NCBI GenBank assembly: GCA_946482545.1
Contig: CAMLRX010000043.1
Location: 1 to 34,125, forward strand
Direction of reading: 5' to 3'
DNA length: 34,125 bases
Source of the DNA: an uncultured Flavihumibacter sp.
GTDB taxonomy: Bacteria > Bacteroidota > Bacteroidia > Chitinophagales > Chitinophagaceae
This document shows positions 1 to 9,143 of the stretch, in pieces. Every line of letters starts with the position of its first letter. Positions within the stretch are counted from its first letter, which is position 1. The translations under genes were made by a program, and so were the position numbers. The notes below the pieces were generated by a model, which was not told where the DNA came from, did not search any database, and was given only the letters and a program-made list of their open reading frames with translations.

Positions 1-667
1 CAAAGCGCTTCCTCCTGTATTGCCGAGTTTCCTGCTCGGATTGCTCCCCGTAATCCTGATTACACTGGCTGTGGTGGCCACTTACTTTTTACCAGAAGGG
101 AACCTGCAAAAGTTCTTTCTTTTCCTGGGAGATCCCACCATAGCATTACTGTGTTCCGTATTCCTCGCTACCTGGCAACTGGGCATACAGCGCGGGCATT
201 CGGCCGCCACCACCATGCGCTGGCTCAATGAAGCTATTGCGGGCATTGCGGGCATCATGCTCATCATTACAGCGGGTGGCGTATTCAAACAGGTATTACA
301 GGACAGCGGCACAGATCAGTACATCGCCGCTTTCAGCACCCGCTGGCAAATGCCGCCGCTTATTTTCGCGTGGACCGTCACCGCTTTCCTGCGGATCACC
401 ATCGGTTCCGCTACAGTAGCAGGCATAACCGCCGCAGGCGTAGTTACCCCGTTGGTGGCATCGGGCGCGGCATCCCCGGAACTTATGGTATTGGCCGTAG
501 GTACGGGCAGTGTTTTCGGCTCCCATGTAAACGACTCGGGATTCTGGATGTTTAAGGAATTCTTCAACTTATCGATGAAACAAACCTTTCTTTCGTGGAC
601 GGTGATGGAAAGTATTATTTCCGTTGCGGGGCTTGGGGGGATATTGTTGCTGGAGTTGGTGGTATAG
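1..667 (+). CDS. GntP-family gluconate/organic acid permease, C-terminal part (cut by window edge)
   Basis: This is the last roughly 220 residues of an inner-membrane permease of the GntP (gluconate:H+ symporter) family, which imports gluconate or related sugar acids. The frame is open from base 2 with no credible start in the window (the first possible start, TTG at 20, lies inside the protein), so the gene begins to the left. Visible evidence is a series of hydrophobic segments plus two family hallmarks: GSATVAGITAAG in the middle and HVNDSGFWMF further on, both typical of the GntP substrate path. The family is usually about 440-450 residues, so about half is missing. The next gene follows after 99 bases on the same strand but is unrelated. 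A role in taking up uronate-derived acids next to a glucuronoxylan locus is possible but is inference. The family call is fairly sure; the substrate is unknown. Confidence 0.85.
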   Translation, partial: KALPPVLPSFLLGLLPVILITLAVVATYFLPEGNLQKFFLFLGDPTIALLCSVFLATWQLGIQRGHSAATTMRWLNEAIAGIAGIMLIITAGGVFKQVLQDSGTDQYIAAFSTRWQMPPLIFAWTVTAFLRITIGSATVAGITAAGVVTPLVASGAASPELMVLAVGTGSVFGSHVNDSGFWMFKEFFNLSMKQTFLSWTVMESIISVAGLGGILLLELVV

Positions 668-766
668 TATTCTTTTTTCACCCTGCTTGAAAATACAACT
701 AACCGGGTATTGATTTGTACCGAAAAATCGGATAACTTACTTTTTTCAATCATTAAACCTTATACC

Positions 767-1633
767 ATGAGATCCTTATCTGTCATGGTCTTTCTTCTTT
801 TATTCATCGCCGGATGTAAAAAGAAGAATGCCAGAACGCCATCCGAAGAAACGGAAACAACACAAAACCATCTACTTACCACGAAGTCTGCGCAAATCGG
901 AAACTCCTCTATTCACATCCCAGCAGGCACCAGTTATTACTTTTCAAAGGACAAATCAACCGTTTATTTCGAACTTCCACCCGGCTATTCCTTTTTCGCT
1001 CCAGATGATGGTCAAAGTACAGTCATTGATAGCGAACCGTTGCCTGTATCTCCGATAGGAAAATACAAATGTGTTTGTTCAGGAGGAGGAACCTGCACCG
1101 TTTTTTACCAGGAAGACATTGGAGGATTCGGTTGCGTCCACAACAGTTGTACCGGATCTTGCACAGGCAGTTTCAGCACAACAAAGGAAAAACAGATTAC
1201 GGGAATACTGAACATGGATAATGAAGATGTTTCTGCAAGGAATGATCAGACTTTTATTCCTGCTTCATTCCAGGAGGGAAAGCTTGCTGATTTTTTTGAG
1301 CAGCCGACCGTTCAACAAAAGATCGCTGAACAATATGCTTTCATTTATAAAAAAGTAAAAGCGCCGGATTTCAATACATTTCAAGCAAAGCGTGATGGAA
1401 GTGGTTACAAATTTATTAAAAGCCGACTATATGGTGTAACGTTCTACCTGCTTGCGCCGGATGCCATTTCGGAATTGAGCAGAGAAATTTCAGTAATTGA
1501 TGCCGATAAGGCATCCTGCGCCTGCACAGCAGGTTCCTCCGCCACATGCACCCTGAAAACAAAAGGAATTCTGGGTTATAAGGCATACTGGTGCGAAGGA
1601 AGTTGTAATGGCTGCGAGCTTTCTATCAACTAA
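767..1633 (+). CDS. Unrecognised lipoprotein with a duplicated six-cysteine module
   Basis: This gene of 288 residues encodes a protein I do not recognise. The ATG at 767 is chosen because it starts a clean lipoprotein signal: hydrophobic stretch, then FIAGC with the lipidated Cys at residue 17, then KKK. A TTG-started extension to 710 adds residues before the signal and is unlikely. The mature protein carries two cysteine clusters, C102-C104-C110-C123-C128-C132 and C251-C253-C261-C276-C280-C283. Each is preceded by a similar stretch (YYFSKDKSTVYFELPPGYSF and YKFIKSRLYGVTFYLLAPD), so the protein looks like an internal duplication of about 75-85 residues. Paired cysteines in an exported protein suggest disulphides or metal binding, but this is not shown. 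It ends at a strong hairpin. There is no sign that it belongs to the PUL. Confidence 0.75.
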   Translation: MRSLSVMVFLLLFIAGCKKKNARTPSEETETTQNHLLTTKSAQIGNSSIHIPAGTSYYFSKDKSTVYFELPPGYSFFAPDDGQSTVIDSEPLPVSPIGKYKCVCSGGGTCTVFYQEDIGGFGCVHNSCTGSCTGSFSTTKEKQITGILNMDNEDVSARNDQTFIPASFQEGKLADFFEQPTVQQKIAEQYAFIYKKVKAPDFNTFQAKRDGSGYKFIKSRLYGVTFYLLAPDAISELSREISVIDADKASCACTAGSSATCTLKTKGILGYKAYWCEGSCNGCELSIN

Positions 1634-1634
1634 A

Positions 1635-1670
1635 AAAGGTGGTGCATTAAGCACCTGATGCACCACCTTT
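1635..1670. terminator. Bidirectional rho-independent terminator between convergent genes
   Basis: A perfect 13-base-pair inverted repeat (1635-1647 with 1658-1670) surrounds a 10-base loop. It sits just after the lipoprotein stop and before the end of the convergent GH43-CBM6 gene. The arms end in A-runs on the left and T-runs on the right, so it can work in both directions. Confidence 0.85.
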
Positions 1671-1763
1671 ACATTTTCTCTATACAGGAAATTATGATCG
1701 CGTGGCAAAAGCCCCCATGGTGCGCATGAATAAACACACATGACCGCTTCTTCCATTCTGCCG

Positions 1764-3098
1764 TCACTCAAATCGAACCCAATCGATCTCCACCGGAGCA
1801 CCATTCTTTAACACTACTGCCAGATCATGTGTGCCCACTTCAACACCGCTTACCGGGAACTTCATTTCTTTCCAATCTTTTGCTGCGGGAACCTTCATCG
1901 TAGAAATCAAAGCACCATGCTCCCCGCCACGCCGCAATTCCACCACACCATCTCCGTTCGATTGCACGCGTGCAACTATTGAACGGGGCTTTTTCGCAAA
2001 TACCACCGTATTGTAGCGCAGCCAGGCACCTTCTTTTTCCAAAGTTGCTTTCCATCCGTTCCAACGCACCGTGGTATCTACGAACGCGATCTGAACACCT
2101 GCTCCACTAATGGCACTGTAACGGTCCAATTGTATATTGGACGTAGCTTTAGTGATTCCAACACCTCTTAATGTGGGCATCACTTTCTTTATGGTACCAT
2201 CTTCATTAAAACCAACACGGTCTATGCGGATGGAACGGTTCTTATCGAATTCAGGCGAAAGATCGTTGTGGTGATAGAACAGGTACCACTGCCCTTTGAA
2301 AGGGAGCAATGAATGGTGGTTTGTCCAGCAGCCAGTAGGTGATTCATCCATGATCACGCCGGTTACGGTGAACGGTCCCTCCGGTGTTTTTCCCACCGCG
2401 TATTCCAGTCTTTCAATCTTATTTTCCACGTGGGGATATGTGAGGTAGTAAATACCGTTTCTTTCGAAAACGAATGGGCCCTCCTTCAAGCCTTCTTCAG
2501 GAAGATTGGGAATAATTTTAGGTTCCGAAGCAAGTTCCAGCATATTCTCCTTCAGCTTCGCCACGTAGATATGCCGCTGCGACCAATACAGATAAGCCTG
2601 GCCATCCTTATCGATGAACACATTGGGATCAATGCCATTTACGCCTTTGATGGGCTGCTTTTCGGGCACGAAAGGCCCAGTGGGTTTATCGGAAACGGCC
2701 ACCCCTATTTTAAATCCTCTTCCATTAGTAGTATCCGCGGGTGTGGAAGGAAAGTAGAAATAATATTTTCCATTCCTTTCAATACAATCGGGCGCCCACA
2801 TGCTGTAGCTTTCAGGCTTCACCCAATCTACTTTATCCTGGCTTACGATCACGCCATGATCGGTCCATTCCGTGAGATCGGGAGAAGAAAAAACATGGTA
2901 ATCGGCCATACAGAACCAGCCGGGCCGCCCTCTGCCTTCGGTGCAGGGAATATCGTGGGAAGGATAAACATATATGCGGTCGCCGAATACACGGGCGGTG
3001 GGATCAGCGGTAAACTGGTTTGTAATGAAGGGATTTTGCGCCAGCGCAGGTAATACAGTACAAAGGCTAAGCAAGGTAAAAAGCAGGGTCTTCTTCAT
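1764..3098 (-). CDS. GH43 glycosidase with C-terminal CBM6
   Basis: This is a secreted glycoside hydrolase family 43 enzyme, probably an arabinofuranosidase, xylosidase or arabinan-type hydrolase acting on xylan side chains. The start at 3098 puts a signal peptide first (MKKTLLFTLLSLCTVLPALA, cut near residue 20); an upstream ATG at 3134 would add 12 residues with no signal character. The GH43 beta-propeller spans about residues 22-310. The expected catalytic trio is visible: Asp32 in ADPTARV (base), Asp157 in GIDPNVFID (pKa modulator) and Glu206 in KEGPFVF (acid). Residues of about 315-443 form a beta-sandwich with CBM6 character, ending in the typical VEIDWVRFE, so the enzyme probably binds xylan. 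It lies downstream of the SusC/D operon but beyond that operon's terminator, and has its own promoter and operator-like site. The exact substrate is not assigned. Confidence 0.88.
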   Translation of the reverse strand: MKKTLLFTLLSLCTVLPALAQNPFITNQFTADPTARVFGDRIYVYPSHDIPCTEGRGRPGWFCMADYHVFSSPDLTEWTDHGVIVSQDKVDWVKPESYSMWAPDCIERNGKYYFYFPSTPADTTNGRGFKIGVAVSDKPTGPFVPEKQPIKGVNGIDPNVFIDKDGQAYLYWSQRHIYVAKLKENMLELASEPKIIPNLPEEGLKEGPFVFERNGIYYLTYPHVENKIERLEYAVGKTPEGPFTVTGVIMDESPTGCWTNHHSLLPFKGQWYLFYHHNDLSPEFDKNRSIRIDRVGFNEDGTIKKVMPTLRGVGITKATSNIQLDRYSAISGAGVQIAFVDTTVRWNGWKATLEKEGAWLRYNTVVFAKKPRSIVARVQSNGDGVVELRRGGEHGALISTMKVPAAKDWKEMKFPVSGVEVGTHDLAVVLKNGAPVEIDWVRFE

Positions 3099-3243
3099 GT
3101 TTAAAATATTGCGGAAAAATGTTGGCATAAACACCCAATTTTAAGTGATTTAAACACCGTTCCTATCAGGTAAATAATACGATTCAAATGTAACGAATCC
3201 ATCCGGAAAGAAACCGATTGCATTTATTTGAAACAATATAAAA
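3099..3243 (-). promoter_or_regulatory. Promoter region of the GH43-CBM6 gene
   Basis: On the minus strand, TACATTTG (plus bases 3185-3192) matches the Bacteroidota -7 element TAnnTTTG. A TTTC (plus bases 3210-3213) lies 17 bases upstream where the -33 TTTG is expected and matches three of four bases. The LacI-type site at 3209-3222 overlaps that -33 element. The spacing is convincing, but no start site has been measured. Confidence 0.5.
3209..3222 (-). promoter_or_regulatory. LacI/CRE-type operator candidate, site 1
   Basis: Read on the minus strand this is TGCAATCGGTTTCT, which fits the LacI-family operator pattern TGnAAnCGnTTnCA at nine of ten fixed positions. It shares the word AATGCAAYCG with two sites in the 14184-14867 intergenic region and overlaps the predicted -33 element, as a repressor site would. 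Confidence 0.45.
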
Positions 3244-3271
3244 AACCCAGCGGAGAGAACGCCGCCGGGTT
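3244..3271 (-). terminator. Rho-independent terminator of the susCDCD-DUF1735 operon
   Basis: The arms 3244-3253 and 3262-3271 form a 10-base-pair stem with an 8-base loop. The one non-Watson-Crick pair is a G-U wobble in the minus-strand RNA but an A-C mismatch in the plus-strand RNA. The minus-strand RNA then runs into UUUUUAUAUUG. Both facts point to termination of the leftward SusC/D operon. Between this hairpin and the stop at 3383 is about 110 bases of untranslated tail with no gene. Confidence 0.8.
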
Positions 3272-3382
3272 GCGATTGAATTGAGATAAAACTGCTACAT
3301 AAAACAGTATCGTAAACAGGAAGGACAACATGTTGCCACGCTATCCTTCCATAGCAAGCATCGGATGATCTGGGATGACCAG

Positions 3383-4417
3383 TTATCTTAATACAGGTGT
3401 GAAGTACTGCGGCGCCACTGCCCTGTCGCGCATCACCAGGGTATCCTTCCCTACCACAGTCATCTGGGGATGATCGATGGTGTATTCGAGGTACAACGCG
3501 TCACGGTCGATGTTCCCCCAGCTTTTCTTCTCCCCTTTTTTAACGAATTTTCCTTTACCGGTAGCGGTGTATCCCGTACCTGCGGCGGAAATCACACACT
3601 CTCCCGTTTTGTCATCAAATGTAAGGCGGAGGTTCATGGTTTGGTTTGCGTTGTTGGCGCCCGCAATGGCGATAGGGAGGTCAACAATATTGAGCGCTCT
3701 GGTGCTGAGGAGTTTTATTTCATCCTGCTCCACGTACTCTTTTCTTCTTACCACATTTCGGGTAAGCGTTGGGTATGCCGGTTTACCTTCAATGGCATCA
3801 ACGCCCCTGCGGAGGTAGTTGCCGTGCCATGTATTCACAAACTTCACTACATATACGGTATAATCCTGTGGCTTCACCCCCCAGTTAAACGCGTTAACAG
3901 GGTTGGGGTTATCCACGATAGCACGTCCTTTCAGGATAGAATCTGCTCCGGTTACTGAAATCATCTTCAGGGGGATGGCGTAAGTATTCGTGAGTGATTT
4001 GGGATCTGCGAAAAACGCATCGGTAAACTGAACATTCACTCCCTCCAGCAATTGACCTGCGGGGATCCGGATTTCAGGCGCCGCGAGGCTGTAGTAGTTG
4101 GCGGGCATGGGCACAACAGGGTTGGTAGCGTCAAAGTAAAGGTTATTACAAAGGGTTTCATCCACCCTCACGCCAATCACCACCTCGTTCCTGTTTTCCC
4201 TTACGCCACCCATGGTGGCTTTGATGCTCACCTTCCGCTCATTGTCCAGGGTATTATCGATGTTCAGGTCCTCCCCCAGCACAATGGTTCTGATCGGGAA
4301 CTGGCTGGCGAAGTAAACTGTTTTATAGTCGTAATCTGGATATATGACTGGCTTATTACATGAAACAAGCGCAACGGCGGCTATCAGTAAACCTGCAAAA
4401 ATCTTATTCGTATTCAT
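3383..4417 (-). CDS. DUF1735-type surface lipoprotein (XusE/SusE position), putative glycan-binding
   Basis: This outer-membrane lipoprotein of 344 residues is the last gene of the SusC/D operon. The signal ends in ALVSC, with the lipidated Cys at residue 20. The region from about residue 25 to 185 has the beta-rich layout of DUF1735 (BT_3987-like) domains found in PUL lipoproteins. The second half (about 190-344), with the segment GNYLRRGVDAIEG and a later TGYTATGKGKFVKKGEKKSWG, resembles the C-terminal domain of such proteins, where an exported chain is thought to bind glycan. It follows the second susD by 39 bases, the position that xusE holds in the xylan-uptake cluster of Prevotella and Bacteroides. 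A surface glycan-binding role is inferred from position and family; the ligand is unknown. No catalytic motif is seen. Confidence 0.75.
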   Translation of the reverse strand: MNTNKIFAGLLIAAVALVSCNKPVIYPDYDYKTVYFASQFPIRTIVLGEDLNIDNTLDNERKVSIKATMGGVRENRNEVVIGVRVDETLCNNLYFDATNPVVPMPANYYSLAAPEIRIPAGQLLEGVNVQFTDAFFADPKSLTNTYAIPLKMISVTGADSILKGRAIVDNPNPVNAFNWGVKPQDYTVYVVKFVNTWHGNYLRRGVDAIEGKPAYPTLTRNVVRRKEYVEQDEIKLLSTRALNIVDLPIAIAGANNANQTMNLRLTFDDKTGECVISAAGTGYTATGKGKFVKKGEKKSWGNIDRDALYLEYTIDHPQMTVVGKDTLVMRDRAVAPQYFTPVLR

Positions 4418-4456
4418 GTTAATGATAATTGATAATTTAAAATCGGGTGACTGCGC

Positions 4457-6235
4457 TTACCGCCATTGCCTGTTCTGCTTCAGGTTGCTATACTTCAGCA
4501 CTTCAGAGAATGGGATCGGTCCGTAATACATGTAATCTTCAAACACCCTGGGCTCCACTACAATCGGCGTATATACGGAAGCGTTCACGTCCATACCGCG
4601 GGCGGTTTCGTTCAGATTGGCCTTCCAGCGGCGGAGGTCCCAGAAACGGAAACTTTCAAAACAGAGTTCGAGGCGACGTTCGTTACGGATCAGTTGGCGC
4701 ATCAGGTTCTGGTCATTCTTACATTCTTCCAGATAGGCATCTCCGTTAGTAGTACCAACCCCTGCTCTCCTTCTGATGGCCTTGATCACATCATACGCGG
4801 AGAATGCATTGGTGCCGGTACCGGTGGGTCCCCATGCCTCGTTGGCTGCTTCAGCATAGTTGAGGTACATTTCCGTATAACGGATGCGTGGGTAATAACG
4901 GTTCCTATTGGCCGTAGCACCGGGCCGGCGGTTAACATCCTGGCGAAGCCGCTTTTTCATGTAGTAACCGGTTCTGGTGGAATTGACACGCACATTGATG
5001 CCATCATCGGAGCCAGACCCGCTCCCGGTAGAAATCACCGGGTTATTAAACCCTACAGTATTGCCGTTGTACACAATGTATTTCGCCAGTCTCGGGTCTC
5101 TTCCCGCATAAGGATTCGCGGGATCGAAATTGCTGAGGTTACTGCTGATGGGATAGCCGTTCGCCATGGGGAACGCGTCCACCAGGTTCTGCGTTGGGTT
5201 CATACGTCCGTTGCCAAACTGGCTGGGTGGGTAATGTTGAATCTCCTGTTCGTTGTTATCGCCTACCCTGTTCTCCCGCCAGATAATTTCTGGAGGATTG
5301 TTCCCGTTGGTAAGTCCATCGATCTGCGACCTGTTGTCATAATAAGTACCGCCATCCGCGGGCAATGAATTGGCGCCACCTTTGTACCTGATGATAGCGG
5401 CGGCATAATTCGCTGCAGAATCCCATCGGGCTGTATTGGACGCGTGCTGGAAAGCCGGGCTTGCAGCCAGCAGACCAGCCCTTGCGCGTACGGACCTTGC
5501 GATCAAACCATTGAACAGTTGAAGGGAATATTGTCCCATCACCCGGTTGTACACACTCACATTTTGCGTAACCGCACGAAACTGCGGATCAACCAGGCTG
5601 ATGTTGTTTTTGTCTCCATATTCCATGGGCAGCATCAGTTGCGCGCTGTCAAGGTCTTTATAAAGCTGTTCCATACAGGCTGCAAAAGTGGCCCTTGGTG
5701 TATTGTACTCTTCTGCCGGACTTTCAACAGTGAGCAGTTTGGTAATGATAGGGACACCCATCAGTTGTCCATCTTCTGTAAACCCGGCATGTGCACGCAA
5801 CAGGAAGTACATATACATTGCGCGTAAGCCGTAGGCCTCACCTTTCATCCTCATTCTGAAAAGACTATTCGCTTCCTGGTCCGCGGCAAATTTTACGGAA
5901 TCCACATTGGCAAGAAACAAGTTGATGTACTGCATGGCGCCATACGACTGGTTCCAGACAGAAAGCGGGTTATTGTTCACCGTCCATGAACCTGTTGCCA
6001 CCAACGCCAACGGATTGATTCTTTCGTTTGTAACCGCATCATCCGTCGCATACTCGCTGTTGTCATAGTAACCGGGAATAGAGCGGTAAGCATTCATAAT
6101 AAACCCCTGCGCATAGCCTCCGTCCTCATACATTTGCTCCACCGTTCTGCGGTTCTCTTCATCTGGTTGCAGCGCCTTCTTGCACCCGGCAAAGGATAAG
6201 GCGGCAATGCCTGTAATCAGCAGATATTTTCTCAT
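4457..6235 (-). CDS. susD: SusD/RagB-family glycan-binding lipoprotein (second of the tandem pair)
   Basis: This 592-residue SusD-like lipoprotein caps the partner SusC channel and captures oligosaccharides at the cell surface. The lipobox is LSFAGC with Cys18, followed by KKALQPDEEN. The N-terminal helical region carries the SusD TPR scaffold (for example FRMRMKGEAYGLRAMYMYFL, about residues 125-145). The C-terminal signature ERRLELCFESFRFWDLRRWK is typical of SusD/RagB. The gene lies 22 bases downstream of its susC partner and 39 bases upstream of the DUF1735 lipoprotein. By position it corresponds to xusD. The length is usual for the family. A xylan ligand is inferred from the surrounding enzymes only. 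Confidence 0.92.
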   Translation of the reverse strand: MRKYLLITGIAALSFAGCKKALQPDEENRRTVEQMYEDGGYAQGFIMNAYRSIPGYYDNSEYATDDAVTNERINPLALVATGSWTVNNNPLSVWNQSYGAMQYINLFLANVDSVKFAADQEANSLFRMRMKGEAYGLRAMYMYFLLRAHAGFTEDGQLMGVPIITKLLTVESPAEEYNTPRATFAACMEQLYKDLDSAQLMLPMEYGDKNNISLVDPQFRAVTQNVSVYNRVMGQYSLQLFNGLIARSVRARAGLLAASPAFQHASNTARWDSAANYAAAIIRYKGGANSLPADGGTYYDNRSQIDGLTNGNNPPEIIWRENRVGDNNEQEIQHYPPSQFGNGRMNPTQNLVDAFPMANGYPISSNLSNFDPANPYAGRDPRLAKYIVYNGNTVGFNNPVISTGSGSGSDDGINVRVNSTRTGYYMKKRLRQDVNRRPGATANRNRYYPRIRYTEMYLNYAEAANEAWGPTGTGTNAFSAYDVIKAIRRRAGVGTTNGDAYLEECKNDQNLMRQLIRNERRLELCFESFRFWDLRRWKANLNETARGMDVNASVYTPIVVEPRVFEDYMYYGPIPFSEVLKYSNLKQNRQWR

Positions 6236-6257
6236 ATAGTTCGCACTTTAATATTCG

Positions 6258-9125
6258 TTAAAAAGAAGCCCTCACACCCAGGTTAAAAAAGCGGAATTGC
6301 GGGGGCGCTCCAATATTGGTTTCCATTAAACGGCGCTCTTTGGATACAACCAGCAGATTGTCGGCCAGCCCGTACACACTCAGCCCATGTAAGAAAGAAC
6401 CTTTAAACATATCCTGGCTGAAATCGTATGTGAGCTGCACCCTGTTCAGGTTGAACCTGTTGTTTTTGTAGATCCAGAAAGTGGAGTTCTGGTAATTGTT
6501 GTTGCCTGATCCGGCAGTAAGGCGTGGAAAGGTTGCGGAATTGCTGGTAGCTTCTGTCCAGCGACCGAGCACCTGGTCGGAGAATTTACTGGTTCCCCTT
6601 ACCCAGAAGTAAGAACTATTCTTGAAAGCGATTGCACCGTTCTGGCCATTGCCCAAAGCAAAGAGTGTAAAGTTTTTATACTTCAATGTAAGGTTAATGC
6701 CGTAAGTAAAAGGACTGGCACCCCAACCATATTTACCCAGCTCAACCTGGTCGCGGTAATCGATGATGCCATCCTGGTTCACATCTTTGTATTTGATGTC
6801 ACCGGGCCTTACTTCACCACCAAAAGTTTGCAAAGCATGGTCGTTGATCTCGGCCTGGTTGCGGAAGAAACCTTCACTCACATAACCTCTTGCCACATCA
6901 ATACTCTTGCCGGCGGCATACAAAGCATCTTCCGGCTGAATTTCATCCCTGAAAAGTACTTCGGAAGAAAACAGCATTCCTGTAAATCCAACGGAGTATT
7001 GTAACTGACCAATTTTGTTGTTCACATTCAAGCCAAAATCAAAACCTGAACGTCTTTCGTTATTGCTGTTCAACCAGTTGCGGAAATCGCCGGAACCTGC
7101 AAAGAAAGAAGGATAAACAGTATTACCACGAGAAAGCAAACCTTTGGTATCCTGGATAAAATAGTTCACATCCAGCGTAATCAGGTTTTTGAACAAAGCC
7201 GCATCAAAGCCCGCTCTGAACTCATTTCTTTTGATGAAAGTCAGGTTTGGATTGGCACCTCTTCCCGATAAAGTGGTGAATCCGCCGGAAGAACCATCGC
7301 GCCAGGGATACCAGCCTGCGAGGTCACCGCTGTTGCCATAATAACTGGCATACAGGTAATAATCAGTAGGTTCGTTGTTTGGTCTTACACCTGTAATATC
7401 GAGGTCCTGTTTAACGGAAGCATAAGAAGCAAACACTTTCAGGTTGTCAACAAAGCTGATATTGTTTTTAAAAAAATCCTCATCGCTGATGCGCCATCCC
7501 GCAGTGAGGGTTGGTGAGATACCGGCCCTGTTGCCTGGTGCCAGTTTGGGGGAATTCACCAGGGCTCCGGTGAAATCCAGGTAATATTTCTGCATGTAGT
7601 TGTAAGCCGCGCGCAACCCCAGGTTCGCGTTCCTGATCGGGTGGTAATCGCTTCCTCCTTCATTGTCCACATCGCTTGAAAAAGTAGTGGTATACCACCA
7701 GCCCATCAATGAAGTATTGAGGTTATGCCGCTGCGCGAATGAACGGTCGTAGTTCAACTGCGCACGCATAGAGGTGGTTTGTGTGTAAGTGGTACGCCCG
7801 ATGGATTCGCTGGTGGTATTCAGGTCGTTATTGAAACGTTCCAGGCGCGTGATCACATCTTCTCCATTGATGCGTTCCCAGGTGGGCCTGTAAACAGCAT
7901 AAGTAACCTGGTAGGCTTCGGAGTAGAGAGAAGAATAATCCATGCTGTATCCGGTTTTGAACGACAAGCCTTTCAGCAGGCCGCTCAGGTCGGCAGCCGC
8001 GCCCACATTAAACAGGAAGGTGCGGTACTTCGTTTTGATGTAACCGGCAGCAAGCATATCCGTGAAGGAATTGGTAAGGTTACCGGCCTGGCCGCCAAGC
8101 AGGTATTTGCCATCAATCACATAATTACTGTTGTTGACAATGGTTTGCAAATCAGCATTATTGGGATCGAATTTATCGATGGGCACCAGCGGAATATACC
8201 TGTTGAAGTTTGCATTCACGGCACCCGATTCACCCCAGAAATTACCACGCCCGGCATAATTATCCGAAACGTTCGCCACAATATCGGTGGATGCGGTCAG
8301 CCATTTGTTGAGGTTCATATCCACATTACCCCGGATCTTAAAAGCGAAATCGTTGTTCTTCTTTGTTTCGCCATAATTCATAAGGCTTCCGTTGGTAGAC
8401 AACCCAATGTTGGTATAATACCTGGCATTTTCGTTGCCCCCGGAAATTTCAGTGGTGAGGTCCGTTCTTGAAAAAGCTTTTTTCAGGTATTCATCGCTGA
8501 AGTAATTGATATCGGGGAACCTGTATCCGTAATTGCCCGACCTTGTACTATCGATGGCGCCTTGTGTGTAACCGGCGCCTGGTGTAAAAGTATTGTCGTT
8601 CATCAACGCTTCATTGTAAAGCGTCATATAATCGGCGGCATTCAGGTATTTCGGATAAGTTTTGGGGGTAAACATACCAGTATTGGCCCTTACATCTATA
8701 GAGAGGGGCTTAATACTGCCGCGCTTTGTGGTGATGAGCACGGCACCTTTCGCGGCATTGTTGCCGTAAAGCACAACCGCGGTTGCGGCTTTCAACACGG
8801 TAATGGACTCCACTTCCACCATCCGCACTTCTGATGCCTGGCGGGGAACACCATCCACCAGGATAAGTGGCGTTTGTCCCCACACGCTCCCGGTATAGCC
8901 GGGCACCAGGCTCGCCAGGTTATCCAGGCTGCTTACACCGTAACTCTTTTTCAGCAGTTCTGATACGTTCACAGTACTAACACCACCCAGCAGGTCTTTT
9001 TTTGCCACGGTGCCAAAAGCAACATTTACCAGACTGTCTTTATTATCCTGTGCCTGCAAACCTATGGCGCTGCAAAAAGCCATAGAGAGTGCGATACAGG
9101 AACCCTTTATATTTTTGCTAATCAT
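6258..9125 (-). CDS. susC: SusC/RagA-family TonB-dependent outer-membrane transporter, short form without CarboxypepD-reg domain
   Basis: This 955-residue protein is the second SusC of the tandem pair and imports oligosaccharides across the outer membrane using TonB. The signal peptide is cut near residue 26 (IGLQAQ). The TonB-box-like stretch begins at about residue 31 (DSLVNVAFGTVAKKD), followed directly by the plug (about 40-140) and the beta-barrel, ending in the aromatic FFNLGVRASF typical of outer-membrane barrels. The usual N-terminal carboxypeptidase-regulatory-like beta-sandwich of about 80 residues is absent, unlike in the first SusC of this operon. The plug signature reads VESITVLKAATAVVLYG, where SusC proteins normally have VLKDASA..YG. 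It lies 18 bases after the first susD and 22 before the second. By position it corresponds to xusC. Confidence 0.92.
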   Translation of the reverse strand: MISKNIKGSCIALSMAFCSAIGLQAQDNKDSLVNVAFGTVAKKDLLGGVSTVNVSELLKKSYGVSSLDNLASLVPGYTGSVWGQTPLILVDGVPRQASEVRMVEVESITVLKAATAVVLYGNNAAKGAVLITTKRGSIKPLSIDVRANTGMFTPKTYPKYLNAADYMTLYNEALMNDNTFTPGAGYTQGAIDSTRSGNYGYRFPDINYFSDEYLKKAFSRTDLTTEISGGNENARYYTNIGLSTNGSLMNYGETKKNNDFAFKIRGNVDMNLNKWLTASTDIVANVSDNYAGRGNFWGESGAVNANFNRYIPLVPIDKFDPNNADLQTIVNNSNYVIDGKYLLGGQAGNLTNSFTDMLAAGYIKTKYRTFLFNVGAAADLSGLLKGLSFKTGYSMDYSSLYSEAYQVTYAVYRPTWERINGEDVITRLERFNNDLNTTSESIGRTTYTQTTSMRAQLNYDRSFAQRHNLNTSLMGWWYTTTFSSDVDNEGGSDYHPIRNANLGLRAAYNYMQKYYLDFTGALVNSPKLAPGNRAGISPTLTAGWRISDEDFFKNNISFVDNLKVFASYASVKQDLDITGVRPNNEPTDYYLYASYYGNSGDLAGWYPWRDGSSGGFTTLSGRGANPNLTFIKRNEFRAGFDAALFKNLITLDVNYFIQDTKGLLSRGNTVYPSFFAGSGDFRNWLNSNNERRSGFDFGLNVNNKIGQLQYSVGFTGMLFSSEVLFRDEIQPEDALYAAGKSIDVARGYVSEGFFRNQAEINDHALQTFGGEVRPGDIKYKDVNQDGIIDYRDQVELGKYGWGASPFTYGINLTLKYKNFTLFALGNGQNGAIAFKNSSYFWVRGTSKFSDQVLGRWTEATSNSATFPRLTAGSGNNNYQNSTFWIYKNNRFNLNRVQLTYDFSQDMFKGSFLHGLSVYGLADNLLVVSKERRLMETNIGAPPQFRFFNLGVRASF

Positions 9126-9143
9126 TTTTTCAAATTTTAATTT

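Noticed and set aside
710..766. TTG start 57 bases upstream of the Cys-rich lipoprotein start.
   Set aside because: It puts a charged stretch before the lipoprotein signal; the ATG at 767 gives a standard signal peptide.
3324..3352. Inverted repeat GGAAGGA/TCCTTCC in the tail after the DUF1735 gene.
   Set aside because: The arms are seven bases with an 18-base loop and no T-run follows. The better terminator is at 3244-3271.
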